In this document: positions 1 through 11,837 of the stretch, piece after piece | How the letters are laid out: each line of letters opens with the position of its first letter | Numbering within the stretch: the first letter of the stretch is position 1 | Made by a program: the position numbers and the translations under genes | The notes under the pieces: generated by a model | Told to the model about the DNA's origin: nothing | What the model saw: the letters and a program-made list of their open reading frames with translations, nothing else | Databases searched by the model: none | Assembly (NCBI GenBank): GCA_002914845.1 | Contig: JXTC01000376.1 | Coordinates: 143,311 to 207,310, forward strand | Source: Trema orientale | Lineage: Eukaryota > Streptophyta > Magnoliopsida > Rosales > Cannabaceae | Direction of reading: 5' to 3' | DNA length: 64,000 nucleotides

Positions 1-1184
1 AATTTCTATTTATCTAATTATCTGATAATTAGATATTTTTAAATTCAAAATTTAAACAAATTATGAAACTTATCCCTCCATATATTTAAATTAATTAATT
101 AATTAATAACAATTATTAATTACATATAGATAAACTATTTATCTAGACAAAGTGTGTAGTAACAGAAATAATGTAATATCCAGCGCTGTGTTTATAAGAG
201 GTGAAATTGGAGACCTATGGACCTGTAATTTAAGCTCCAATAAATTATGACAATTAATTAAACCCTTTAATTAATTTGTCTAATTTATTAATTCTAGTAT
301 TACTCCACTAAAAATTTGGAATTGCACTCTTGAAGTTACAGAATTAATTTACTTAGAAAACAGCGAGCAGTCTATCGATTTAATCATTACATGTAGTTCA
401 ATCCTCCATAGATAATTCATAATTGGAGCTTGGTCATGTTCCGTTTACCTCTCCAATTACATCTTTATCCTTGTGTACCATTGATTCTCTAATGAACAAT
501 TAATTTATAAATCTATTATAAATTGAGTACTCAAACTGTTCAAGTCCTGAATCAATACACAAGGGAATCATCTTTCTAGCTTCCTAATAGAAGAAATGGA
601 TTCCGTATTTGTAAGTTATATTCCCAGCTACTCATCTCATCATGCTCCCAAAATACAAGTATTTCGATCTGTTTAAAAAACAAACCTTTAACAAGTATGT
701 CAAAGAACATAATGTTATAAATAGGAGTCTATAACTATTCTTGATTAAGATTGATCTACATATGATCATTTAGTGACATTATTTGAACTCTCAACAGTTA
801 ACGGAATTTATGTGAGATTCAAATCATGTCTGGTCCAGTCCTATATAATCGAATTATATAAAATACCTCCATTGTGATGTCAACATATCAATAATCCGGA
901 TAAGACTATTACATTCTCAATGTTAATGGACCGTATTAATAATATTTAATTAAAGATCCCAAACTTTAATTAATTATTACGGACTATATTTAGTTTATTA
1001 TCCATAAATTTAATCCTCATGTATATAACACTTATATACTAAATTTGTGGTCACATAAATAAACTAGGGATTTTCTGATATTTAATGACATACAAATTAT
1101 GCATAAATTCAAATAGAATAATGTCATTTTATTAATTCAATAAATATCCAAAATATACATGTTTTTAGGGCATAAACCCTAACA
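1..1184 (-). repeat. Copia-type LTR, partial, running off the left edge
   Basis: Read on the minus strand the block begins TGTTAGGGTTTATGCCC at 1184, a start (TG...) commonly seen in plant Ty1/copia LTRs, and continues as AT-rich noncoding DNA to the window edge. No open frame of note is present. The other LTR end lies outside the window, so the full length and the target-site duplication cannot be checked. It directly abuts the reverse-transcriptase fragment at 1205-1640 in the same orientation, so it would be the 3' LTR of that element. Confidence 0.6.
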
Positions 1185-1204
1185 ATACATAAAGGTGTCA
1201 ACTG

Positions 1205-1640
1205 TAGATGCATAAGGTACCCGTCTCATATTCTCTTCCTCTTGAGGTGTCCTGGGACATTGCTATTTGGAAAGGATAACTCCATGCCGAAAAAGTAACT
1301 GCCCTTTCTTGGAGTTTTGCATCGCAAAATGAATCAACACCTTATCAATATAGGATGGTTGAGATAGTGCCAAAAGTCTGTTCTTGTGATCTCGAACAAT
1401 CTGGATCCCAAGTACATAACTTGCTTCTCCCAAATCCTTCACATGGAATTGCTTGGCTAGCCACTTCTTTACATTAGATAATGTTTACCATATTATTCCT
1501 AATGAGTAAAATATCATCTACATAAAGAACTAAGAAGACCAATTTCTTGTCTTTGATGTACTTGTATACACAAGGTTCATCAATATTTTGATTGAAACTA
1601 TAAGACTTGATCGTCTTATCAAATCTTAGATTCTACGTCG
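1205..1640 (-). pseudogene. Ty1/copia reverse-transcriptase fragment
   Basis: Minus-strand translation gives the copia RT core: FNQNIDEPCVYKYI, then KLVFLVLYVDDILLI, where YVDD (about 1512-1523) is the catalytic motif of reverse transcriptase. Stops and frame breaks follow, although the later piece still resembles the copia segment ending in RVPYAS. The RNase H domain and the polypurine tract are missing: the coding relic ends almost at the LTR boundary at 1184. This is a dead element, internally deleted between RT and the 3' LTR. Confidence 0.8.
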
Positions 1641-1680
1641 GCTTTGTACACTAGCGTCTGAGCCAAGGCTAAGGAAATAG

Positions 1681-1867
1681 TTTTTTTTTTTTTTGGCAAT
1701 TCAAAAGGGCGGATGAGATTTCAGTAGTGAGTTACTTCTCAGAGACACTCTCGTTCGGTTGGGCTCCTAAGGGTAATGTTGGGGCTCGAACCTTTGATCT
1801 CACTCTCTTTAAGTGAGAGAAAGCCTTAAGGTAGAGTATATTGTCACTTCGACCACCTCTTAGGAGT
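1681..1867 (-). mobile_element. tRNA-derived SINE with poly(A) tail and target-site duplication
   Basis: On the minus strand there is a box-B-like GGTTCGAGCCCC and, about 55 nt upstream, a box-A-like TGGTCGAAGTG, followed by about 100 nt of unique body and a terminal A-run (the T-run beginning at 1681). Flanks 1665-1680 and 1868-1883 are 16-bp direct repeats (AAGGCTAAGGAAA core) differing at two positions. Pol III boxes, an A tail and a target duplication together define a SINE. The family name is not recognised. Confidence 0.75.
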
Positions 1868-2486
1868 AAGGCTAAGGAAACGGTTGTTGCTAGCACCCTC
1901 TTATTAAATGATCAAGTGATTCATGTGTGTGCAGTTTTTGAGAGACCGCAGTTTAATTATAGGGTAAATTATAAAAAAAAAAAAATATTGATATTTAGAT
2001 GTTCTGTAATTTAAATCTTAAAATTTGAACTCTGTAAAATAATATCCTGAAATTAAGAATTTCTGTCAATTAATATTCTGAGTTGACTTTTTAAATAACT
2101 TTAAATGATAAAAGATAATAATGTTTTACAAATTAAAGAGAATAATAAGGACTAACTAATATAGTTTTAATGGATGATATAGTTGTTGATATTTTAAGTA
2201 GTCCTGTTCGTGTACTTATTATATTATAATGCATGAATCTTAAAAAATAGTTGTTTTAGCATTTTATCTTCTATTTAAAAAAAAAAAAACTTTACTTGCG
2301 CATACAACATTTTTCTCTTATTAATTTAATTTCTAAAGAAAAAGATTCTACATGTGGATATGTTTGATACGCCACACAGACAACACATGTAACGTGGTTT
2401 AAGCGGTGATTGAGAATAGAAGGAAAAGGTAGAAATATAACAAAAATAAACAAATACATTTTCTATATCATAATGATAATATAAAT

Positions 2487-2531
2487 CCAAAAATAGTTAC
2501 TTCGGAAAAAAAAAATCCCAAAAATAGTTAC
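2487..2531 (+). repeat. Poly(A) micro-insertion with 14-bp direct repeats
   Basis: CCAAAAATAGTTAC occurs at 2487-2500 and again at 2518-2531. Between them lie 17 nt made of TTCGG, an A-run and TC. This matches other ultra-short poly(A) insertions in the window. Confidence 0.55.
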
Positions 2532-3663
2532 ATTACTTGTACTACTTGTACACGACAATTAGGAGTATTACTTAATCACTCATAGAGATTCTAATTGCGA
2601 TTCCTAACAGCGAGGGATTAATTAGTTTTGAATATGCAACGAAGATATATTCCTTTATTCTTTAATTATGAGGTGTGAATTATAAATTAAGTCTTGTAAT
2701 GTCCTTTGTAACAACACTTCCTAGACTTTAAGCTCAAGTTTTATTGTTAAATATATATATTTTTTAAATGAGTTGTTAAATATAATTTTAAGCCTTGTAT
2801 ATCCATATAAGTAGGACGTACTATCGGAGTATCGGTCAATACTCAATAAAATTACTGGGCATTATTCCAGCCTTGCAATATTTTGTCATGGTGCGTAACC
2901 GATTCCGAGCATAAACTAAGAATTTTTTTTTCCGGTTATAATAAGATGACTCCCTAGCTAGTCCCTCGTGACTCCACCACGAATCTCATCAGCATTAGTG
3001 AATAGTGATACGATGCAACACAATTGATGCTTGGTGAAGGAGAAGACAAATCCGTGGTGCTCGAATTTGGAAACCTGAAATGGGATTTGTACCTGTGATC
3101 GGCATGGGATTGCGTGCTTGTACTTTTGGTGGAATTAAAAAAAAAAAAGGATAACCACTGATAATGAGATAATCCTCTTTTTAATTGTTATATTATTGCT
3201 TTGTTTTCAATTATTTTTTTTTTTGAAAATTTATTTTGAACGCAATTGATTCGCTAAGTATTATCAAACATTATAAACTTCAAATTTCTTCTTATGTACT
3301 GCATTATAAACTCTATTATTTTTTCAATTGCACGCAATATTTTTCGCTTACTTAATTTCAAGAAGCTAGAATTATATACATAGACATGAGATATATATAT
3401 AGGGCACTAAAATCTTAGGTTTTTTTTTTTTTTTTACCTATGCATAGGTATCAATTTAGCATGCGCATTTTTTTATTATAAAAAGTAAGAGAGAGAAATA
3501 GCATTAATAATGCACGTTTTTTCATGCACCTCATTATAGTTATTGGATCACCATTAGATGATAATCCAACGGTAAAAAAAAAAAATACCTCCTAGATTGA
3601 CAACCATATATATATCATCAATTCAATAGGTATTTTTTTTTACCTATATATTTATAGGTATTT

Positions 3664-3850
3664 TTTTTAGCAGTTAGATTATTATCCAACGATTACCATA
3701 ATTTAAGTATTTTGATTAAATAATAATAATAATAAATAAGTATTATTTAATATTTTTTTCTTTTCTCTTTTTACCATGAAAAGAGTGCGTGATAAATTTT
3801 AATTAGACAAAATAATATTTATAAACAGGTTAAAGATAAAAAAACTATGC
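3664..3850. repeat. Dispersed repeat, copy 1 (other copy near 53155-53320)
   Basis: The order of short blocks (GTTAGAT..AT.ATCCAACG, ATAATTTAAGTA, TTTTAATTAGACAAAATAATA, AGGTTAAA) is repeated with substitutions at 53155-53320. No terminal repeats were identified, so the element class is unknown. Confidence 0.45.
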
Positions 3851-4266
3851 CCAAATAGGTCACCAATCCTTTTTTTTTTTTAACATATATACCTTTTTTT
3901 TTTGGTCTTGAATATATATATTATATTTGTGAAAGGTTTTCCCTTGTAACTCCACGTTTAGCATGCCATTGTCTCCCTATTTAATTTCTACGGAAGCGAA
4001 AAGTCTGGGCTATCCAAAAGGGCCGATAATTGCAATTTTTTTTTATTGTTAATGAGTTTACACAAATCGCCTTTTGATTATTTACTAATATTCATTACCT
4101 CTTTGAGTGAAATAACAATTTTAGCCATTAGTTAACGAACTATAATAAGAGAAAGATAGTTAGTTAGGACAAGATCCTCAAGTATATATATGTCATATAT
4201 ATTTATGATGATGAATCACACACATAAACTATTTCCACGTGTACATATATAACTCAATGTACGTTT

Positions 4267-4963
4267 TGAGAGAATCGCTTCTCTTTGGAATTGGGGTTTT
4301 CTTTCGCTTCTATTTAGAATTGGAGTTTTCTTTCTTCAGCAGTATTCTTTCATCAGCAGCTCTCTTATGTTAAGAGGCGCCTCTCTTATGTTAAGAGACC
4401 GATGAGGGGTCTTCTCTCTCTCCGGTATGAGTTATTTATAATTTTCTTTCTTGTTTTTAATAATATTGTTAAATAATCCTCCTATGTGGGAAGGTAGTTT
4501 TCCTCTTAATTCTAGATCTAGGGTAGTTTTGATATATATGATATATGGTGATTTGTAGTGTTTGTTTATATTTTTGTTATTTTAGTCCACTTAGATCTAG
4601 ATCTATGGTGATTTCTTACTAGATCTGTTCGGATCTAGATCATGTGTAAAATAGTATTTATTTTCCTCTTATTTTTTGATAAGAAACAAGAGACACCAAC
4701 AATAAATGCTGAAGAGAGGGTCACAACGAGTCAACCACTGAGGCGTAGAGCTCTATCAAAGCACACACCAACAGTGATATGCGTAAATTTCCTTCTCATG
4801 GGTCGATTTCGCTAAGATCCCAATGTGTAAATTTCCTCCAATGACTTTTATCAGTTTTTTATGATTGTGTGCTTTGTAATAAAAAATCTCTTTATAGGTG
4901 TTGTACTATTCTTTTATTATTAATAAAAGTATTTTCCGAGGAAAAAGAAAAAAAAAAAAAAAC
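4267..4963 (+). mobile_element. Poly(A)-ended retroinsertion, probably a 5'-truncated LINE or retrocopy
   Basis: A 697-bp block is bounded by perfect 14-bp direct repeats (CTCAATGTACGTTT at 4253-4266 and 4964-4977). It ends in a long A-run after a LINE-3'-end-like stretch (TTATTAATAAAAG...CCGAGG). It contains a short internal tandem duplication of CTCTCTTATGTTAAGAG near 4363-4402. No clear protein-coding homology is visible, so it could be LINE 3' sequence or a processed transcript. The poly(A) plus target duplication make retroposition secure. Confidence 0.65.
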
Positions 4964-4977
4964 CTCAATGTACGTTT

Positions 4978-5450
4978 CTTCCTTATAATCTGCAAAGATT
5001 TGCCTAAAATTGGAAGAGGAATACTTAATTATCTGATATATGCGGCCGATATATGTAGAACTATTATATATATATATCGTTTTTTTAATGAAATTCCTCA
5101 TGAGATATTATTTTATATATATATATATCAATCCTCCATTGATTATATACAAGGTTAATTTAAATATAAAATAAAATGAATTTCAACAGTTTATTTTAAT
5201 ATAGGCATATACTTCTCCTCATGACTACGCCCCGATCATCATCATGATCACACATTGACTATTAATTGATTTTGTTTTGTGTGTCTCGAATAGACCGATC
5301 GAACCCTACCCAATCTGTATAGATGTGTCCGAATTCCATCATTTAAGGGACATCTCATCCCTCGTGAGCAGAATAGTACTGTTATGTATTCTACGATATT
5401 ATATTATATTATATTATATTTTATATAATAAAAAAAAGGGCAACATTGCT
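4978..5450. other. Intergenic, AT microsatellites
   Basis: This holds AT dinucleotide runs near 5063-5130 and an ATATT-type pentamer run at about 5396-5425. It is the presumptive 3' flank of the minus-strand CYP82 pseudogene. No gene is seen. Confidence 0.4.
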
Positions 5451-7344
5451 TCAAAGACACTTGTAGAGATGTGGAGGAAGCCTAGGAGAAAGAAGAACTT
5501 CAAGTGGATGAAGCTTTGGTAAGCCAATGCCCAATCCTTCACGCATATCCACCGGCAAGTCGTCCGTGGTTTTCATGTCAAATCCTTGAACCAATCGAGC
5601 CAGTACGAGTTGAACCACCAGCAAACCTAGTGCCATTCCGGGGCATGATCTTCGACCAAAACTAAAAGGAATGTACTCAAAGTTTTGATCTCTATAACCC
5701 ATATCTGCATTTGTGGTCATGAACCTTTCGGGTCGAAACTCCAATGGGTCGGGCCACATCCTCGGGTCTTGCTGCAATTTCCATATGTTGACAATCAAAC
5801 GGGTGCCCGCCGGAACACGGTGGCCTCCGATGTAACAGTCTTCGGTGGTCTCACGTGGGATAGTTGGGCCTGGTGGGTACAAACGTAGGGTTTCCTTGAC
5901 AATGGCTTGGAGGAATTTCAGGTTGTTGATGTCTGAATCTTGTACCCATCTATCTTTTCCTACGTGGGTGTCCAACTCTTCCTGAGCAGTCTTCAGCACA
6001 CTTGGGTTGTTCAATAGTATGGAGATCATCCAAGTTAGTGTAAGAGCTGTGCTTTCCGTCCCGGTTAGAATCAGAATCTGTCGAAGAAAACAGGAAGTCA
6101 TGAATGTATGTTTAGCACTGAATTTGCACACTACATAACAATTAGATAGAGTTATGAAATGAGATCAGCTGTCATATGATGTAGTTCATCCATTTAAATA
6201 GTTACAAAACAGCAGTAACTACTTCTTTAAAAAAGTTTTTAAAAAATGGTTAAATTGAGTTTTTTTTTTTCCTTTTTGTTGGTTGATGGGACAATAAATG
6301 AGAGACAATCTTTTTTTGAGACAGTATACTTCAGCCCAGTTACGGACTCCATTATATAGTTATTGCAAATTACGACTTTGTATTTGTAACTAATGGGAAA
6401 AGCACCTTTTTTTTTCATTTTTCGTATTTCATTTTCTCTAAATTTAATTAGAACAACTACAAAATATTAATACTTTTACTTTTAAGTTAACTTGTGTGAA
6501 GTGTCGAAGAAAAATTAGATAGATGGACGGGGAAAAAAAAATACTAAGTTTGTATGTAGAATTAGAGCAAAAAATTTATCAGAGTACTGGCATTAATGAC
6601 TAGAAAATGCTAAGTAATTCTATATAAAATAAAAATAAATAAATAAAATTGATTATGGCTTTTTTTTTGCCCTAATTTTTCCCATATGTTTTTGTCCTTT
6701 TTTCTAAATTAATTGGACTATAAAAGTTATAAATTCAGTTTTTTAAAATTAAATTAGGCCCAAAAGTTTTTAGGAGTTTAGAAATAGAGTCTTTTTTTTT
6801 TTTTGAACATAAAGAATGATCGATATATATAGACATAGTTAATTTAATTTGATTTTTAGTCTTAAAAAAAATAAAAATGGCATGATTATAAATTTAATTA
6901 TTAAGTGGAGAGAAATTTTAAAAAAGATATGTATGAGATTTGTTGTCACATCTTGTCCCATCCAATTAAAACATAACTACTCCTCTTATAAAAGTTATAA
7001 AATAATTGTTAAATTGAGTTTTTTCTATTTACTGATTGTCAGTTTTTAAGAGAATGGAACAACGCATATCCATCCCAAAAGATACATTTTAATTTTAAAA
7101 GTAACAAAATTACGGTGTGGCCCCACTTTATTCCACCCAAGGTGTACCGGTGGCTCCTGCTATCCTTAGTCTGACTTTTTGGAGATTTAGTAGAGGATAA
7201 GAAGAAATTAATACCTTGAAACGTTTTCAAATTAAATTGTAATATTTTTATCATGCTTTAGTTTTGCATATATGTGTATATATATATATTTATATATATA
7301 TTTACGTTTTTTTTATTTAAGGTTTGGGAATTTGAATTGGCCTC

Positions 7345-7468
7345 ATATTAAGATTTGATATGTTTACTAATTTCTTTTTTTTTTAAATGAAGCTTGACTA
7401 ATGATCACTACTTATTATAAATTTAAAGAAAAATAACATACAGATATTAAGATTTGATATGTTTACTA
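7345..7468 (-). repeat. Insertion of 74 nt between perfect 25-bp direct repeats
   Basis: The same 25 bases stand at 7345-7369 and 7444-7468. The intervening 74 nt begin with a T-run, that is, a poly(A) on the minus strand close to one repeat. This fits a small retroposon with an unusually long target duplication. A simple local duplication cannot be excluded. Confidence 0.5.
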
Positions 7469-7815
7469 TTAATTCTAGAGTAATGCTATCGGCACTAACC
7501 TAGCATTACATGAGGTGTATTGGGTGATTTTAATTTATAAATTAGATCCTATTTGAAATGTAATTATAATTCGTATAAACTGTCACATCATGCAATATTG
7601 AGCACTATATGTTGTCACTTCGCATTACTCGTAATTCTTATATGATTTTAATACCACAATGCATGAATTTGATATTTAAAGGTGAAATTAACATACGTCT
7701 AGTTCTACCACTTAAAATCTCTGAACTTGTTTTCACAATTTATACTAGTAAGAATAATCAACAAAAGACTAGTACTGATACATGCATGTATCTCTAGCTT
7801 GTAGTGACGCCAGTC

Positions 7816-8040
7816 CAGAGACGGAGGTACTTGAGCCTCACAGGGTTTAAGCGCTCACCCCCTTTTATATATATATTTTTTAAAGTCTAAAAGGTTTATA
7901 TATATATTTATAGTGTTTTATCATATATGATATGCAGAGCGCCGACCCAACAATAGAAAAATTATACAGTAGCCTCCGTAAATAGATAAAATGATGTTCT
8001 AGCGCTTATTAGACAAAATTGCTAGCTCTACCATTGCGTC
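7816..8040. repeat. GACGGAG-type inverted-repeat element, degenerate
   Basis: The left end reads CAGAGACGGAGGTACTTGAG and the right end ends GCTCTACCATTGCGTCTC, a diverged inverted pair. The left end resembles the end CAATGACGGAGCCACTTTAG of the element at 36771-37154, suggesting a related family. No target duplication could be defined. Confidence 0.35.
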
Positions 8041-9195
8041 TCACTATACTTGAAAATTTGAGACTCAGTTGAAGATAAAGCAAATTATCTATCTGTTCTG
8101 TGAAGTTTCTAATGGCATAATAGTTTTCAACATGAGTATTAATATACAAATAGCATATTTTAAGACAAAGACACAAAACGTACGCACCAGCGCTGTGGCT
8201 TTGATGACAGTATCAAGGCTGTAACCAGATAACATTGGATCGTCCTCGGCGAGGCTCGACAACATCGTGTCCATGAGGTCCCTCTCAACACTACCTACAC
8301 TAGAACTGTCACGATTATTCATCTCTAGATCGACGATGTTCTTCGAGCCAATTTGTCAGCACCGAATCAAACTCCTTAAAAGTCCGCTTCATGGAACTCA
8401 CGTACCCATGAAGGTCCAAACACTCGAGCCACGGAATCGCATCCGACCACACGAAAACACCACTCAGGTACGAGGCTTCTTAATTTTATGGCGTTCCTAA
8501 ACCGACGCGCCTCGCTTGCCATATCGCCGTAAGCGCTCGCAGAAAAGCGCTTCCCGGCGATAAGCCTGACAGTTAGATTGATTGAAAACTGCTCTAACAA
8601 CTCGCTGAGAGGCACCGGGTCACGGCCATGGTCACCGTGAGTACTGGGGAAATAGAGCAAACCCTTGATGAACGAGTCAACCTCCGAGACTCGGACGTGT
8701 TCGAGCGATTCGAGCCGGTGACTCGAGAGAAGGTGAAGGTCGGGCGAACTTGCGAATTTCGCGCCAGTAGTGGCCATAAGGTGAGAGTGCAAAAGAGGCA
8801 CTGTCGTATGCGAGGTACTTCCCCATTGCCAGGCTTGGTCGGTTGGCGACAACTCTGTCGTTTGTGGTGAAGCATTCCTTGACAAGCTCCCAACTACTCA
8901 GCACCAGGACTCGGTGCTGGCCGATCCTGAGTAAGTAGATTGGTCCGTATTTGTCGGCCATGGCTCCAAGGATTCGGGCTACCGGGGCTTGGCCCCTGAG
9001 AAGATGGAGGTGACCTATGATTGGCAGTGCCCCAGATGGCTCAGGGACACCTTTGATATTGATATTAGTATTATTATTATTGATGCTATTTCTCTTAGGC
9101 TGTACTAGCTTTTTTAAGCCAGAGATATGCATAACAAAGAAACCTAAGAGAGCCACAACTACTAATGCTTGGAAAGGAGAAGAGAATAATTCCAT

Positions 9196-10833
9196 GGTGG
9201 GAAATAATCTGGAAAGCTGAATATGAGAGATGTGGGTAATATCTGCATGGGCTGCGGGCTTGCATTTGCATAGGAAGGGAAAAGGGGGGAAATCTCAAAA
9301 TCAGATCAAACCTTTTTTTTTTTTTTTTGTAGCCACATGATTGAGTGGTTATCGTTTTGTACTGAAAATGACTGAGTTATGAATTTATGATGATCTTGTG
9401 GTAACGTGGCTCAGTGGGCTGCAGAGTGCAATTATTTGTGTATATATAGTTGAATCTTTAAATATAGTATGGTCTTTCATATTCTTAAACTTTATTAAAT
9501 TAGCAATTTTTTTCTTTTTTTTCTTGATTTTGGTGGGCCCAAAGGTAAAAAGGTATCAACGAATTGAACCTAATTGCCCCGGGTTTTGTTGATTCAAGTC
9601 TCAAGAACTATAAATTGCCACAATTTCTTTTGAAGGCCCAAATTGCAAATAGACAGAAAGTTCAAGACAAGTAGTGCCAATTACTCTCAAAAAGAGAATA
9701 CCTAAAAGTAAGATGTCCTAAAAATTCCTTTTTAGAGGGGTAGAAATCTAAATAAGAATTAGGAGAGGCCATAAAAATAATTTTAAATGCTACTGATTCT
9801 ATCAATGTTATCAAATATACAACTTTCTTCTTTTATACTACATTATAAAATCTACTTGCACGCAACATTATCTCTTGTTTAATTTCTAAGAAACAAAATG
9901 GTATATACACTAACATGATATATATATATATACACACATATAATTATGAGCTCTACTTGCACGTAACTTTTGTCTCTTATTTAATTTCTAAAATGCAAAA
10001 TTTCCATACACGGAGTTTTCTGGAAATAAAAAAATAAAAATTCATACAATATTGCCTTGTTAAGTAAGGTAAAAGACCAAAACTTACATAAATTATCCAC
10101 GAATTTTTTTTTTAATTTCTGGTAAAAATAATAGATTTAAAATAATTACAATTCAAATTAACATTCGAAATTGAATATTTAGTGTCAAATTATTTTCTTC
10201 AATGTACTAATTACAATCGCCCAATAAAAAGCTAACATTTTGTATGGTCTTGGGCACTTAAAGTGCCTCTTGGCAGTACACATATGCAAGGAGCTATATT
10301 CACGTATTAACATCCTTTGTTTGAAAAATTATATCCTGCTTGTTTTCCACCCTATGAGAGCATGCATAATCTTTTCTTTTTATTTTCTCTTAAATAATTG
10401 AAGTTAATACCTGTGTCTCGTCTTATCCTCTAATGCGATGAGACTTGTTATTGATTTGTAGCAAGGCACTCAGATCATCAACCCATCTGGTGATTCGCTT
10501 AATCCTCTTCTTAATAGTTTCTTTTAGTGATCAAAGCCAATTTCTTTTGACGTTAATATCGCGAATCGTTTGCTTGCATGGAAATAATGCAATGCTCTTT
10601 CTTTAAAAACTAATCCTATTTGCTGAGTTGAAGACGTGGAATTCGAAAATTATACTTGAAAACTCTATTTTGCCCCTCTGAGTCAAATTGCTCATGTTGT
10701 AATAATAAGATATTAATACATATTCATGAATAGATCAATCTGTCAAGGTTAGTCATAGAGATCTAAAGTGAGTCAGACCATCCCATATTTGGTAAGTTTA
10801 TTTAGGCCTGACCGGCCTAAAATAGCCCATACG
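9196..10833. other. Upstream flank of the CYP82 pseudogene and intergenic DNA
   Basis: No gene is seen. The first few hundred bases are the presumed promoter side of the minus-strand pseudogene. Beyond that is AT-rich sequence with T-runs and partially repeated phrases (for example CTACTTGCACG.AAC near 9851 and 9952). Confidence 0.4.
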
Positions 10834-11345
10834 AGCTTTATACTGAGCCTAGGCCCAGTCTGTCTAAAATATAGGCTGGACTGACCCATATTCTTATTAA
10901 GGGGTCCAGCATGACCCACAGGCCCAGCCCACATTTTATATGGGCTTTATACTGAGCCTAGGCCCGGTCTGTCTAAAATATAGGCTGGACTGACCCATAT
11001 TCTTATGAGAAATTTAGGTGGATGACCAAAATTTTAAATTTGATTAAGTAGATGTCCGTTTTTAAAATTTTATAGCTAAATGTCCAGGTAGATATATTTT
11101 TACACTTGGTAGATACACAGATCTACCAATTTTAGTTACTGTTCTGAAATGCACTGGGTATATAATTTTTTATACTTGGTATATAAAATTTTACACTTGG
11201 TATATATGGATATATACCGGACATTTTGCTATAACTTTTGACAAAGGGACATTTACTGAAATTAGGCCCAAAATTTGGTCATATTTCTATAAGCCCTTAT
11301 TCTTATTAAGGGGTCCAGCACGGCCCACAGGCTCAGCCCACATTT
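10834..11345. repeat. 110-bp tandem repeat (about 2.6 copies) interrupted by a mobile element
   Basis: GCTTTATACTGAGCCTAGGC recurs at 10834 and 10944, giving a period of 110 bp. The unit is rich in GGCCCA/GGGCC words. The second copy stops at 11006 and resumes at 11298 (TATTCTTATTAAGGGG...), the gap being the insertion at 11007-11297. Confidence 0.7.
11007..11297. mobile_element. Non-autonomous DNA element (291 bp) with 9-bp target duplication
   Basis: It is inserted in a tandem repeat and flanked by TATTCTTAT at 10998-11006 and 11298-11306, a perfect 9-bp duplication typical of Mutator-like elements. Its ends are loosely inverted: the left GAGAAATTTAGG..GATGACCAAAATTTT pairs with the reverse complement of the right end, ..AGAAATATGACCAAATTTT. 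It has no coding capacity. A related copy lies at 22083-22225. Confidence 0.65.
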
Positions 11346-11837
11346 TATACGGGCTTAAGTGCACCGTGCCTATACGGGTCGAATATGGCCTACAATGTGG
11401 GCCTAATTTCGTTATTGTTTATGTTTTAAAATATCAAATATGAGCGTAAAACCTATTTATATTCTTTTAAAACTTGAATAAATTGAAAATAAACAAAAAT
11501 AAATAAATAAATAACATTAAAAACATATAAATGAAAATATTTAATTAATATTTTTTAAAATTTTAATTAAGAAATATATTTAAAATTATATATAAATTGA
11601 CTGAATATGGGTCTAATATAGGCCGATAGAAATATGAGTCAGGCCAGGCCTATGGACTTGTGACTGAGGCTCAGCCCAAACCTTACTATATATATAAGGG
11701 GCCGGCCCAAACTCATATTATGTGGGCTTGGGCAAGACTGGTATTGTACTTTTTCTTCAGAATATTGGTCATCCCATAAAGCTCAACCCACGTTCACATT
11801 TCTAGTTAGTACTTCCAAACAAATATTAAAAATCTTT
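11346..11837. other. Intergenic, no gene seen
   Basis: AT-rich sequence with scattered GGGCC/GGCCCA words continuing the composition of the adjacent tandem repeat, but no clear repeat unit or frame. Confidence 0.35.

Larger units (their letters stand above)
1884..4252. other. AT-rich intergenic DNA, no gene seen
   Basis: No coding segment is supported here. The block holds homopolymer runs, short palindromes such as ACCTATGCATAGGT near 3440, a micro-insertion at 2487-2531 and a dispersed repeat at 3664-3850. The stretch at about 1960-2080 resembles one arm of the foldback element in the CYP82 intron at 15820-16181. Confidence 0.5.
6078..8187 (-). other. Intron of the CYP82 pseudogene
   Basis: A 2,110-nt AT-rich intron, much longer than those of the other two CYP82 genes (502 and 531 nt). 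It carries a 74-nt insertion between long direct repeats (7345-7468) and a GACGGAG-type repeat (about 7816-8040). No embedded gene is seen. Confidence 0.6.
5451..9195 (-). pseudogene. CYP82-family cytochrome P450 pseudogene (two exons, frameshifted exon 1)
   Basis: Exon 1 is 9195-8188 and exon 2 is 6077-5451, both with good splice consensus (donor ..CTG|GTGCGT, acceptor ..GACAG|ATT). It encodes a plant P450 of about 540 residues: N-terminal membrane anchor, PEPSGALP hinge, TGTEST I-helix, KETLR, PERF and the haem signature FSFGRRSCPG. Exon 2 is fully open, but exon 1 is broken. Compared with the paralogue at 15117-17238 there is a +1 insertion around 8738-8745, after KFA, and a +2 insertion around 8478-8484, after NAIK. 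The net change is 3 nt, so the ends of exon 1 share a frame while about 85 codons between are shifted and hit a stop at 8677. It is therefore probably non-functional unless these are assembly errors. The 2.1-kb intron carries several repeats. Confidence 0.85.

Noticed and set aside
9198..9592. Open frames upstream of the CYP82 pseudogene
   Set aside because: They are noncoding leader or promoter sequence or antisense shadows of exon 1.
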